The notes beneath the pieces are model-generated. The model made no database searches. It worked only from the letters and a program-made list of their open reading frames with translations, and was not told the origin of the DNA. Made by a program: the position numbers and the translations under genes. DNA of 49,974 nt from contig JAUVZB010000010.1 in NCBI GenBank assembly GCA_030602785.1, forward strand, positions 1 to 49,974. Reading direction: 5' to 3'. Of the stretch, positions 8,141-16,173 are shown piece by piece (within the stretch, counting starts at the first letter, position 1; each line of letters starts with the position of its first letter). Source of the DNA: Dehalococcoidia bacterium. Lineage in GTDB: Bacteria; Chloroflexota; Dehalococcoidia; GIF9; AB-539-J10.

Positions 8141-8372
8141 GCCATTGCGTGCGAAAACCGCAGTCGTTGCCTGTTGGCATCATGCTGACGAAGAGCGACT
8201 GCACCTTCATCTCCGACATCGCCGTATCGACTTGTACAGCCGCGCTGCCAGAACCACTACCGGCAAATCGACGCTCGACTGGTGGTGCGACAAGATGGGC
8301 CTCCAGATGGGGGAGAGAATCCGCATAGTGGTCCACGGCCACGTTGTGGCCTTTTGCGACGATTGCCAGTGA
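8130..8372 (+). CDS. Small hypothetical protein overlapping the XRE gene end
   Basis: An 80-residue frame whose ATG (8130) lies inside the last codons of the XRE gene, an arrangement typical of coupled genes. It contains STLDWWCDKMGLQMGERIRIVVHGHVVAF, which is plausible protein sequence with an MGxxxGERIRI pattern, after a His/Arg-rich start. I do not recognise it. The alternative minus-strand frame looks less protein-like. Confidence 0.42.
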   Translation: MTPEPLRAKTAVVACWHHADEERLHLHLRHRRIDLYSRAARTTTGKSTLDWWCDKMGLQMGERIRIVVHGHVVAFCDDCQ

Positions 8373-8592
8373 GCCTTATGACCTACCGGAGAGAGAGCAG
8401 TATGATGTCTGGGGAAGTGCCGTCGACCTCACCAACATCATCGAGCTAGCACCTGCCTACCCTGAGGCTTCATGCCTCGCATTGCAGGTACAGCAGAGCC
8501 ACAGATTTCATGGTCTCAAAACAGCCAAACTGGATCGGCAAGACTACTTGGACCCGTACAGGAACATGCATCCCTCTGAGCGTCGCCTCTAG
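8344..8592 (+). CDS. Small hypothetical protein ending in a repeat
   Basis: An 82-residue frame following the previous one with a 29-nt overlap, starting from a TTG. It reads SEPYDLPEREQYDVWGSAVDLTNII and then EASCLALQVQQSHRF. Its stop codon TAG lies in the CTAGTATT start of a dispersed repeat (8589-8630), as if the repeat had joined at the gene end. Start and reality are uncertain. It may form a unit with the XRE gene and 8130-8372. Confidence 0.38.
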   Translation: MWPFATIASEPYDLPEREQYDVWGSAVDLTNIIELAPAYPEASCLALQVQQSHRFHGLKTAKLDRQDYLDPYRNMHPSERRL

Positions 8593-8630
8593 TATTCTGA
8601 TTCATAAGCACTGCTTTCGTGCTTTCAACG
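8589..8630. repeat. Dispersed short hairpin repeat, family C copy 1
   Basis: CTAGTATT followed by GATTCATAAGCACTGCTTTC and then GTGCTTTCAAC. AAGCAC and GTGCTT can pair as a small hairpin. Near-identical copies occur at 10391-10430 and 15726-15763, with a diverged one at 26813-26855. On the minus strand all copies share one reading frame encoding VESTKAVLMNQ or close variants. Confidence 0.8.
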
Positions 8631-8819
8631 AATGGTGACTGGGTATCACTGCAGAGTGAGGCGATGCGTGCATTGACGTGTCGCGCAGAACACCGCCATA
8701 CTGACTCAATGGAATCTTGAGGGTGATGCATAGGAAAACGAGAGGCATGAATGGCAATCCTTACGAAATAAGGTGTTGTCCGTGCGTCCCAGTCCTATCC
8801 AGGATTGAGGTGATCTGGT

Positions 8820-10070
8820 ATGCGAGTATCGAAAGACGGCAGTTCTGAAGAGGGGCATAAGGCAAGGGTGTTTCTCTTCGAAAGGAATCCCGACAATGAC
8901 CTTTGGAAAGTGGTGCGAGCACAGTCCAAGGGTACTGACGATGATCGACTCAAGGCAATGGAGACCGTCATCTCGCAGAATCGGGAACTGCCTGAGGAAG
9001 CTGATCAGATTGCAGTCACCATGTCCAAGACTGGATCCCTCCACGCGAAGCGGAGAATGGCAAGTATGTTGGCGTCCAAGCCTTCCATATCGTGGGGTCT
9101 GAGCTTGAGTCTATTGGAGAACTTGGGACGCGAAGATGACATACAGATTGTGGAAACCATCGCCCCCCTCTTAGAGCCCTACCGGCGTCTCACAGAAAGC
9201 CTCAAGGAGTGGCAGGGGCGGGTGTTCGGTTCAATTCCGAAAGAACTCTTTTCCGGCATCGTAGACCAACAGGCAGCACTTGAGAGGGCACTAGTGCCCG
9301 TGACGGAGGCGATTCAATGTTCGATGCAGGTGTTCTCACAACTGAACTTCCCTCTCGAACAATTGGGCAAGACCTTCGAGTCTCTGGGCCGATTCGAAAT
9401 CCCAAGTGTGCAGATTCCCAGACATGTCCTAGATTCAATCAATACCTTTTCTCGATACGACAGCCTTACCTACGGCAATCTCGCCAGAGTGTCCACTTCC
9501 TACTACCCTCCTGAGGAACAGAAGCCCTACACTGCGAAAGCTTCTGACGATCCGCTGATTGTACAACTCAGGAGATTGCCGCCTGGGCAGGAGACTTGGC
9601 CTGAGTACCAGAAACTCTGTCAGGCCATATTGTCCTTCTGCTTCGTTCCTCCTTTACTTGAACCCTTGTACGAAGCATCAACCGAAAGTGGTATTCATCG
9701 GCGCGATATGATCTACCATATTCCCCACGAGGCCTCTGGTTTTTGGGCCCATGTCAGAACTGCATACTTCGCACTGGCCGTCATCATGGACGCCAAGAAC
9801 TACTCAGACACATTGCCAAAGGACCAAATAGTCATAACCAGCAAGTACTTCGGGCCTAAGAAACTGGGGAATTTTGGAATCATCGTCTGTCGAGCAGGAC
9901 TTAATGACTCCGGCAAGAAGGAGCTAGCTGATAGATGGGTTCATCACGATGAAATGATTGTCTGCCTGACAGATGATGACCTAGAGGAAATGGTAGGACT
10001 CAAACTTGCCGGTCAAGATGCAGAACGTGTCATTGATCACAAGATAAGGGAACTCCGATCCGCTTTGTGA
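8820..10070 (+). CDS. Protein with a C-terminal restriction-endonuclease-like domain
   Basis: A 416-residue protein with a helical N-terminal and central part (residues about 1-260) of no recognised family and a C-terminal domain (about 265-416). The latter resembles PD-(D/E)XK nuclease-like domains: GIHRRDMIYHIP gives a candidate acidic residue, and AVIMDAKNYSDTL gives the D-A-K in place of the usual ExK, followed by a strand GIIVCRAGLNDSGKK. This type of C-terminal domain occurs on stand-alone defence proteins. The ATG at 8820 follows GAGGTGATC. The gene stands alone between repeats. Assignment to the nuclease fold is by motif reading only; the function is inferred. Confidence 0.62.
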   Translation: MRVSKDGSSEEGHKARVFLFERNPDNDLWKVVRAQSKGTDDDRLKAMETVISQNRELPEEADQIAVTMSKTGSLHAKRRMASMLASKPSISWGLSLSLLENLGREDDIQIVETIAPLLEPYRRLTESLKEWQGRVFGSIPKELFSGIVDQQAALERALVPVTEAIQCSMQVFSQLNFPLEQLGKTFESLGRFEIPSVQIPRHVLDSINTFSRYDSLTYGNLARVSTSYYPPEEQKPYTAKASDDPLIVQLRRLPPGQETWPEYQKLCQAILSFCFVPPLLEPLYEASTESGIHRRDMIYHIPHEASGFWAHVRTAYFALAVIMDAKNYSDTLPKDQIVITSKYFGPKKLGNFGIIVCRAGLNDSGKKELADRWVHHDEMIVCLTDDDLEEMVGLKLAGQDAERVIDHKIRELRSAL

Positions 10071-10195
10071 AAGTTCACCAACAATCACTTCTTGATTATC
10101 CCACTTACTCCTCCTCATGAGTGGCTTAACCCTTCAAACCCTCCGCCAATGAACGCTCACGGCGAACGTGCTGATGAACGTACCCGCCTCACATG

Positions 10196-10431
10196 CCGTC
10201 GCAGAGTACCTCAGGGTTGATGGCAACCATCAGCTAAGTACATTAAGTACTTTGCAGTCATTATTAAGGGTTTTGGACTGGATGCTAGCTAACAGACAGA
10301 AATGATGGCTACAAAGTGCTTAATGTGCTTAGTTCAGCGGATGCATGTTCATGATGGCCATTGCCCGGGTGATTGCACGGTAGCCGGCTACTAGTATTGA
10401 TTCATAAGCACTGCTTTCGTGCTTTCAACTT
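10196..10431. repeat. 235-bp intergenic repeat with hairpin A copy 1 and C copy 2
   Basis: The segment from CCGTCGCAGAGT to the family C unit is repeated at 15362-15765 (where a 164-bp element has inserted). Inside it, 10234-10332 is a 99-nt imperfect inverted repeat. The left arm starts CTAAGTACATTAAGTAC; the right arm ends GTGCTTAATGTGCTTAG, and many differences are compatible with G:U pairing. A smaller hairpin (TGATGG-CAA-CCATCA) precedes it. The rest of 10071-10819 holds no recognisable gene; it is the leader of the TRAP operon. Confidence 0.85.
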
Positions 10432-10819
10432 GTTCCACCTCCATCACACTTAACAGCGTAGAGCCGAGGCAATTCCGGTGTTGCTTTCCAAAGCACGTGC
10501 GAGTACAATGGCGCCCGCATACCGCACATGAGCAACCAGAAGCAACTTTGGTGTTCAAATGAGGCAGAGTCATCAAACCTTGACTGAACAGCCCTTCGGT
10601 GGAGTCAGGGTGGTGAGAACTAGCAAGAAGTGATCGAATCGGGGGTGGCCAGAGAGGAGTAATACCCGGCTAGCTTTCTTTCAGTCAGGCTCCCCGTCCT
10701 GTGTACTGTGCCGTCGTTATCGGCACCATAACTGCGCACCAGAGGAGGGATACTACATGAAGCAGAGGCACTCAGGAAAGACTGAGCAGAAGGAATGCAT
10801 GAAGGAGGATAGAGGATAG

Positions 10820-11941
10820 ATGAAGAGCAAGTTAGTTGTCCTGGTTCTGTCAGTAGTGCTTGTTGCAGGTTTGGTTGTTACCGGCTGCGCTCCTGAGGCA
10901 GCAGTACCTGATGCCGAAGAGGAGGCGCAGGCTCCTGAGGAAGAGGAAGAACAGGTAGTCCCAGCGGCACCAGCGGCAGAGGCTATCAACTGGGCTGGGC
11001 AATCTCACAACCAACCGGGAGAGCCATACTACGAGAACTTCGCGCGAGTGTGTGAAGATATCTCCCTCGCCAGCGGCGGCAGACTTAACATAGAGCCTTT
11101 TGCTGGTGGCTCCATCGTGCCTAAGACGAAAGAGTTTGATGGTCTGGACACTGGCGTTCTCGACTGTGCTCAGAATTGTCCCATGTACTGGATGGAGCAT
11201 ATCCCGACAGGTGGAATCTTCACATATGTAGTGGGAGGTCTCTCTCCAGTTGAGTTTCTTGGCTGGCTCTACGATGGTGGTGGTGCAGGCTTTTTGAACG
11301 AAGCCATAGCGGACTACAATGTCTATGCGATACCTGCGAGCGGCCTTATATCGACGCCAGAAGTATTTCTCCATTCGGCGACTCCGATTGAAAAATCTTC
11401 TGACTTCAAGGGATTGAAGATTCGTGGTGCAGGTGACGGCGCCGAGGTGCTCAATCGGATGGGCGCTTCCATGGTGTTCTTTTCTCACCTGGAAATCTAC
11501 GAATCCATGCAGCGCGGCGTTATCGATGCCTTCGAGTGTTCCAATCCAACAAATGAATGGGCAGTTGGTCTAAATGAAGTAGGCGAGCATGTATACCTGT
11601 CGGGCGTGCGTCAGCCTATGGAGTATCTGCCGTTTACAGTCTGTCGCGAATCATGGGAAGCATTGCCTGACGACCTGAAATGTCTGGTTGAGCGAATATC
11701 CCAGCAGGCGGCTATCCGGCTCTATTCTCAGATGCTTGTATCCGATGCTGAGAATCTCGCGAAGTTCGTTGACTATGGTTGCGATGTGCAGTTCCTGTCA
11801 ACCGAAATTGAAAATGACTTCGCGGTAGCGGCGGAGGAGTTCTATGCTGAGAAGTGCAGCGACGACCTCTTCTACGCCGGAGTCTACGAATCGCAGCAGG
11901 CTTACAAAAAGGCGGTCAGGATGACTTTCCCTCGTCTTTAA
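10820..11941 (+). CDS. TRAP transporter substrate-binding lipoprotein (DctP family)
   Basis: The extracytoplasmic solute receptor of a tripartite ATP-independent periplasmic transporter, which delivers organic acids to the membrane subunits. A lipoprotein signal (MKSKLVVLVLSVVLVAGLVV, then TGC with Cys23 as lipid anchor) is followed by an acidic linker (about residues 24-55) and the DctP fold. SSDFKGLKIRGAGDGAEVLNRMGAS and QRGVIDAFECSNP match the family, where an Arg in the KIR region normally binds the substrate carboxylate. The product is 373 residues. The anchor suits a cell without a periplasm of the Gram-negative kind, as in Chloroflexota. dctQ and dctM follow. Confidence 0.92.
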   Translation: MKSKLVVLVLSVVLVAGLVVTGCAPEAAVPDAEEEAQAPEEEEEQVVPAAPAAEAINWAGQSHNQPGEPYYENFARVCEDISLASGGRLNIEPFAGGSIVPKTKEFDGLDTGVLDCAQNCPMYWMEHIPTGGIFTYVVGGLSPVEFLGWLYDGGGAGFLNEAIADYNVYAIPASGLISTPEVFLHSATPIEKSSDFKGLKIRGAGDGAEVLNRMGASMVFFSHLEIYESMQRGVIDAFECSNPTNEWAVGLNEVGEHVYLSGVRQPMEYLPFTVCRESWEALPDDLKCLVERISQQAAIRLYSQMLVSDAENLAKFVDYGCDVQFLSTEIENDFAVAAEEFYAEKCSDDLFYAGVYESQQAYKKAVRMTFPRL

Positions 11942-11985
11942 CCAAAACCTCTAGGTCAGACCGCATGTCCACCTAGTCTTACTCC

Positions 11986-12019
11986 GGAGCCTGGGCCCTT
12001 GGGGAGCCTGGGCCCCTGA
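11986..12019. repeat. Tandem 17-bp duplication before dctQ
   Basis: GGAGCCTGGGCCCTTGG is followed directly by GGAGCCTGGGCCCCTGA. The two units differ by three bases at most. They lie in the 100-bp gap between dctP and dctQ just before GAGGAGG, so they could affect translation of dctQ or act as a weak processing stem (GGGCCC is self-complementary). Confidence 0.7.
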
Positions 12020-12041
12020 GGAGGAAAAGGTTCGTGTCAAC

Positions 12042-12554
12042 ATGATTAGACAGCTACTAAGAATCATAGACAGTATTAGTGAGAAGACCGGACTGGTTAC
12101 GAGATGGCTTTCTGTGGCGCTGGTAGCAACTCTCACCTTCGAGGTTGTGATGAGATACGCCTTCAATGCGCCAACCTCATGGGCTCATTTGAGTTCCATG
12201 ATGGTGAGCGGGTCTATAATCATGCTAGGACTGGCGTATACGCAGAAACATCACGGACAAGTACGGATTGACATCTTCTATTCCAAGATGTCAGCTCGTC
12301 GCCAAGCACTTGTGGACACACTCTGCACAGTCTTTCTGCTTGCACCACTCTTGGCTGCGTTCATCCGCGTCTCAGGTACTTGGATGTGGAAGGCCTGGGT
12401 CGAAGGTGAAATCCGCACCGAGAGTTACTGGTATCCTCCTGCGGCTCCTTTCAGGACAGTCTTCTTTATCGGCTTCTGCCTGCTCGCATTGCAGGTCCTT
12501 GCCCAGTTCGTGCGGGACACCCATGTTCTCCTGAAAGGGAAAGCTTATGATTGA
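12042..12554 (+). CDS. TRAP transporter small membrane subunit (DctQ)
   Basis: A 170-residue membrane protein with four predicted hydrophobic segments (around LVTRWLSVALVATLTFEVVM, MMVSGSIIMLGLAY, LCTVFLLAPLLAAFI and FRTVFFIGFCLLALQVLAQF). It has the family pattern ending RYAFNAPTSWAHL early in the sequence. DctQ pairs with DctM to form the sodium-driven translocation unit. The gene overlaps dctM by 8 bp, so the two are translationally coupled. The gap from dctP is about 100 bp. Confidence 0.9.
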   Translation: MIRQLLRIIDSISEKTGLVTRWLSVALVATLTFEVVMRYAFNAPTSWAHLSSMMVSGSIIMLGLAYTQKHHGQVRIDIFYSKMSARRQALVDTLCTVFLLAPLLAAFIRVSGTWMWKAWVEGEIRTESYWYPPAAPFRTVFFIGFCLLALQVLAQFVRDTHVLLKGKAYD

Positions 12555-13884
12555 GTTGAGCCCGGAGATCATTACCTTTGTTCTGTTTGGGGCCGTACTC
12601 ACTGGCATCCTTGTCGGCTTTCCGCTGGCCTATGTAATTGGTGGCATGGCTCTGCTTGTAGGTATTGCCACCCTAGGAACAGAGACAACCGCTCAGATTC
12701 TCTATCAGCGTGCCTATGACTTGGTACAAAACTACAGCCTGGTCGCAGTCCCTCTATTCGTGTTCATGGGACTCATGTTGGAAAGGTCAGGCATCGCGGG
12801 AACTCTCTATGACGCACTCTACTTGTGGCTTGGTGGCTTCCGTGGTGGTCTTGCAGTGACTACCGTGCTGATAGGCACCATAATGGCTGCTTGCGTAGGC
12901 GTCATTGCTGCTTCGGTCACCATGCTCACGCTGGTTGCCTTGCCATCGATGATTGGGAAAGGCTATGACAAGGGGCTGGCGGCTGGCACGTGCTGTGTCG
13001 GCGGAACCCTTGGAATACTGATCCCGCCGAGCATTATGCTTGTCGTGTACGGCCCGATGGCTCAGTTGTCCGTAGGCAAGCTATTCATGGCTGCGGTATT
13101 CCCGGGACTGACGCTTGCTGGACTGTACTCTGTCTACATTGTGGTGCGTTGCATTCTGCGGCCTTCTGACGGACCTCCCGTGCCTATTGAGGAACGGAAC
13201 GTACCTTTCATAGCGAAGACTGCCATACTTGCCAAGTCGCTGCTTCCTCCTGCGCTGTTGATCTCCGCAGTGTTGGGCAGCATCTTTTTTGGCATTGCAC
13301 CACCGACTGAGGCTGCGGCAGTCGGGGCCACTGCTGCAACGCTACTTGCAGTTGTCTATCACAAATTCACTTTCCAAGTGTTGAAAGAAGTGTCCCTTGA
13401 GACAATGCGCATCTCGAGTTTTGTGCTGTTCATTGGAGCAATGTCATTTGCTCTCGTTGGTGTGTTCTTGATGCTGGGATGTGGTCATGTTGTGGAGGAC
13501 TTGATTCTCTCGGCGCCCGGGGGGAATTGGGGTGCCTTCGCCGTAATCATGCTGATGGTATTCCTGCTCGGCATGTTCATTGACTGGATAGGTATCCTCT
13601 TCATCATTGTCCCCATCATCGCTCCCTTGTCGGTCAAGCTTGGGATGGACCCGTTGTGGTTCGGGATGATGATTATCATCAACCTTCAGATGTCCTTTAA
13701 CACCCCACCTTTTGCTCCCGCAATATTCTTCGTCAAAGGTTCAGCGCCTCAGGTACTTGGTCTTACTACAGCCGACATCATTCGAGGAATCGTGCCTTTT
13801 GTTGCCTTGATTGTAGTCGGGTTGCTTCTGTGTGTAGTGTTTCCCCAACTAATCCTTTGGCTGCCAAACATGATGATCAAGTAG
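12547..13884 (+). CDS. TRAP transporter large membrane subunit (DctM)
   Basis: A 445-residue integral membrane protein with about 12 hydrophobic segments. It has family landmarks: VAVPLFVFMGLMLERSG, then AAGTCCVGGTLGILIPPSIMLVVYG, then GIAPPTEAAAVGA, then MFIDWIGILFIIVPI and LQMSFNTPPFAPAIFF. It catalyses sodium-coupled import of the ligand presented by DctP. The length is typical. The complete three-gene set is unusual cargo for an element otherwise rich in defence-type genes. The ligand cannot be deduced from sequence alone. Confidence 0.93.
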   Translation: MIELSPEIITFVLFGAVLTGILVGFPLAYVIGGMALLVGIATLGTETTAQILYQRAYDLVQNYSLVAVPLFVFMGLMLERSGIAGTLYDALYLWLGGFRGGLAVTTVLIGTIMAACVGVIAASVTMLTLVALPSMIGKGYDKGLAAGTCCVGGTLGILIPPSIMLVVYGPMAQLSVGKLFMAAVFPGLTLAGLYSVYIVVRCILRPSDGPPVPIEERNVPFIAKTAILAKSLLPPALLISAVLGSIFFGIAPPTEAAAVGATAATLLAVVYHKFTFQVLKEVSLETMRISSFVLFIGAMSFALVGVFLMLGCGHVVEDLILSAPGGNWGAFAVIMLMVFLLGMFIDWIGILFIIVPIIAPLSVKLGMDPLWFGMMIIINLQMSFNTPPFAPAIFFVKGSAPQVLGLTTADIIRGIVPFVALIVVGLLLCVVFPQLILWLPNMMIK

Positions 13885-14108
13885 GGGCTATCAGTGGTAG
13901 ACACGCGGCGCAACTGACTTTGGATGAGGTGAACCCCATCTTTAGGACAGGGGCTAGACTAAGGTGGGACTCACTGCCACCGTTGTCTACGCGCTGGTGG
14001 CACTTCTGGCGTGCGCTGTAGCAGACTGGTATAGGTTTGTCCCGACGGAACTTGACTGGTCCTCCCGTGGTTCTGCAAATATCGGTGAGCATCAACCAGA
14101 CGAGCGCA

Positions 14109-15287
14109 ATGATTGAGCCTATCGAATGGAACAACCGCAATCCTCATGAACTGCCAAGCCCTTTTGTGCGTGGACCCGGCGAACGTGATCTCTGGCTCAC
14201 CCTTGACTCAGGTGGTCTGAGCCTACTTCCTTGTGAAGAAGCAGAAGCTCTATCCGTTATTCATGAGCTTGGGTGCCTTCCGACAATTCAGCTATCTGAG
14301 ACCCGATTGCCTGTCGACTACCCACACCCACTTGAGAGCGACATTCTGGTTACTTACTCAACGAAGATTCTTCAGCACAGGCATGAACCAGGAATCCGCC
14401 AACTGAACCCTCGCACTCCTTGTGAGGCGCTGAAGGTGCTGGGTCTGTTCTTGCGCTCGCGAGATGACTACACGTGGCGAGCAAACATCCGAATCAAGGG
14501 TAGGTGGGTGTTCTACTGGGCGTTGGCACGTCACCACCTTCCAGAAATGTGGCCGTACTTCAGTGCCTGCCTCTTCGCAAGCAAGAATCGCAAAGATGAC
14601 ACGGCGGGCGTTGCACAAGCAGTTCTTGAGAGAGCTTCACGAGCACTGCAGGCACGCGACGCCATTGGGTTCCAGTTCTATGCCCCGCAGGACGACGACA
14701 CGAGAAGCCACATGATGTATCACTTCGATTACTTGACGCTTCTGTTGTCTGGCGCAATTGATGCTCAGGCTCGCATCGCTCATCGTACGTACAACATAGC
14801 AAAGCCCCCGGAGAAGTACACATCGTTTCACAACAATCAGTTCAGGAATGAACTACGCGAAAAAGGAAGAGACCTTCATGAGTTAATTATCACGAAGTAC
14901 GATGGTTTGCTCACACTTCTGGCTGGACTCCGGAACACGATTCATGGAGCTTCACTCGTCGGCATGGGCTCCGAGACACGAGGAAGACCCCAAACCAGTT
15001 GCATCGAAATCCGAGACAACCTATTCCGAGAAGGGTCAAGCCGGAGGCCAGATTTGGATGACCCCGAAGGTTGGGGTCTTGTGCACGACGGACCTATGAG
15101 AATGTATGAACCCTATTCCTTCAGTGTCACACTTGTTCAGAAGTGCCTTGTGGCTATCAATGACATCGCGGGTGCGACTGAGATTGAGAAGCTATTCCAT
15201 GACGGGCAGTCAATCCCACCGCCAACGCCAGGAGCCCCGCGTGACGTAATCTTTCGGGACGGCGATCGGCTCGCATTGTTGGCTTGA
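14109..15287 (+). CDS. Hypothetical protein with a possible HEPN-like motif
   Basis: A protein of 392 residues (416 if a GTG upstream is used) that I cannot place in a family. I chose the ATG at 14109 (MIEPIEWNNRNPHEL); no clear ribosome site separates it from the longer option at 14037. The C-terminal half contains GLLTLLAGLRNTIHGASLVG, whose RNTIH resembles the R-xn-H signature of HEPN ribonucleases but with a shorter spacing. It sits between the TRAP operon and a repeat cluster. If the HEPN reading holds it would be an RNase effector; this is weak inference. Confidence 0.6.
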   Translation: MIEPIEWNNRNPHELPSPFVRGPGERDLWLTLDSGGLSLLPCEEAEALSVIHELGCLPTIQLSETRLPVDYPHPLESDILVTYSTKILQHRHEPGIRQLNPRTPCEALKVLGLFLRSRDDYTWRANIRIKGRWVFYWALARHHLPEMWPYFSACLFASKNRKDDTAGVAQAVLERASRALQARDAIGFQFYAPQDDDTRSHMMYHFDYLTLLLSGAIDAQARIAHRTYNIAKPPEKYTSFHNNQFRNELREKGRDLHELIITKYDGLLTLLAGLRNTIHGASLVGMGSETRGRPQTSCIEIRDNLFREGSSRRPDLDDPEGWGLVHDGPMRMYEPYSFSVTLVQKCLVAINDIAGATEIEKLFHDGQSIPPPTPGAPRDVIFRDGDRLALLA

Positions 15288-15361
15288 GGGAACGCTTGTG
15301 GCGCGACAATGGAGCTGCCTGCCCTGATGAAGCCTCCGACGAGGCTCAGTCCATCGCGAAT

Positions 15362-15765
15362 GCCGTCGCAGAGTGCCTGACGGTTGATGACAACCATCAA
15401 CTAAGTAGATTAAGTACTTTGCAGTCATTATTAAGGGTGTTGAACAGAATGCTAGGAGCCTGTCGGAGAAACAGCCCCCTCGGCATTGATAGGAAGGGAG
15501 CAGCTCTGCGACGGGGCGCACTTGAGTTCATTGCGCATCACCGTCCTTCGTGAACTGACACACCAACCCCACCCTGCGCTGCATGGCCTCATCGTCAGCA
15601 CGGTTATTCCGACAGGCTCCTAGCTAACAGGCGAAAATGGTGGCTACAAAGTGCTTAGTGCGCTTAGTTCAGCGGGTGCATCTCCATGATGGCCATTGCC
15701 CGGGTGATTGCACAGTAGCCGGCTACTAGTATTGATTCATAAGCACTGCTTTCATGCTTTCGACG
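15362..15765. repeat. Second copy of the 235-bp repeat, split by a short element
   Basis: Matches 10196-10431 from CCGTCGCAGAGT through hairpin A (15401-15667) to the family C unit (15726-15763). A 164-bp element plus a 4-bp target duplication interrupts the hairpin loop. Removing those 168 bp leaves 99 nt, exactly the length of hairpin A in copy 1. The region 15288-15955 contains no gene. Confidence 0.88.
15456..15619. mobile_element. 164-bp non-autonomous element (MITE) of the IS1182-like copy
   Basis: It begins GAGCCTGTCGGAGAAACA and ends TTATTCCGACAGGCTC, ends that match those of the complete IS at 17574-19179. It is flanked by CTAG on both sides (15452-15455 and 15620-15623). The empty site is visible at 10285-10300, where ATGCTAGCTAAC is uninterrupted, which proves insertion at CTAG with 4-bp duplication. 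It has no coding capacity and was presumably mobilised in trans by the transposase nearby. Confidence 0.9.
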
Positions 15766-15795
15766 CTGACGGTTCCCTTCTCCACGTGGATAGTA

Positions 15796-15879
15796 GGGTT
15801 AGAAGGGTTAGACTTGCAGCTTGTACGCATGGGTATGCTCGCCGTCATATACACATGTGAAGCCAAACCTTCCTAGCCC
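15796..15879. repeat. 84-nt hairpin, family B copy 1
   Basis: The left arm is GGGTTAGAAGGGTTAGACTT; the right arm ends AAACCTTCCTAGCCC. Copies of exactly the same length occur at 22104-22187 and 24087-24170. The similarity to 24087 continues past the hairpin for about 125 bp (through GCTATTGACTGCCAAC and ATCGGGGTGATGATG), into the start of the next small ORF. Confidence 0.85.
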
Positions 15880-15955
15880 GCTAGTCAGTCACTGCATCCT
15901 GAGCTTCGTCAACACCCACAAGGCCACCGGCTATTGACTGCCAACGGTCATCGGG

Positions 15956-16171
15956 GTGATGATGGAAGTAGAGGTATTTGCTCCCTGGTACGGTGTCTGC
16001 CATACGCAGGAAGGAATCACGCCATTCAATAGATGGTCAGAAGAGGTGCAGGCATTCGCGAGTGTGCTGGCCCTGTCAGTTGACTGGTTACTAACCGGAG
16101 GCAAGTCTTGTCCGGATATGGCGACTAGGAACGAACGGGCGCGCCTAGTAGGGTGGTCAAAGGAGAAGTAG
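15956..16171 (+). pseudogene. Probable remnant of an XRE-type regulator
   Basis: A 71-residue frame. Its middle, AFASVLALSVDWLLTGGKS, resembles the last helix and exit of XRE/HTH_3 repressors (the ALGVSVDWLLTG pattern), but the helix-turn-helix itself is missing. The N-terminal part (MMMEVEVFAPWYG) comes from a repeat also present at about 24250 and 23560, so the frame looks like a repeat joined to a gene tail. It ends 2 bp before the SIR2 gene start and may have been the regulator of that gene. Confidence 0.4.
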
Positions 16172-16173
16172 AG

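Noticed and set aside
8589-15763. CRISPR array from the recurring repeats
   Set aside because: Repeat units are kilobases apart with no regular spacers and no cas genes.
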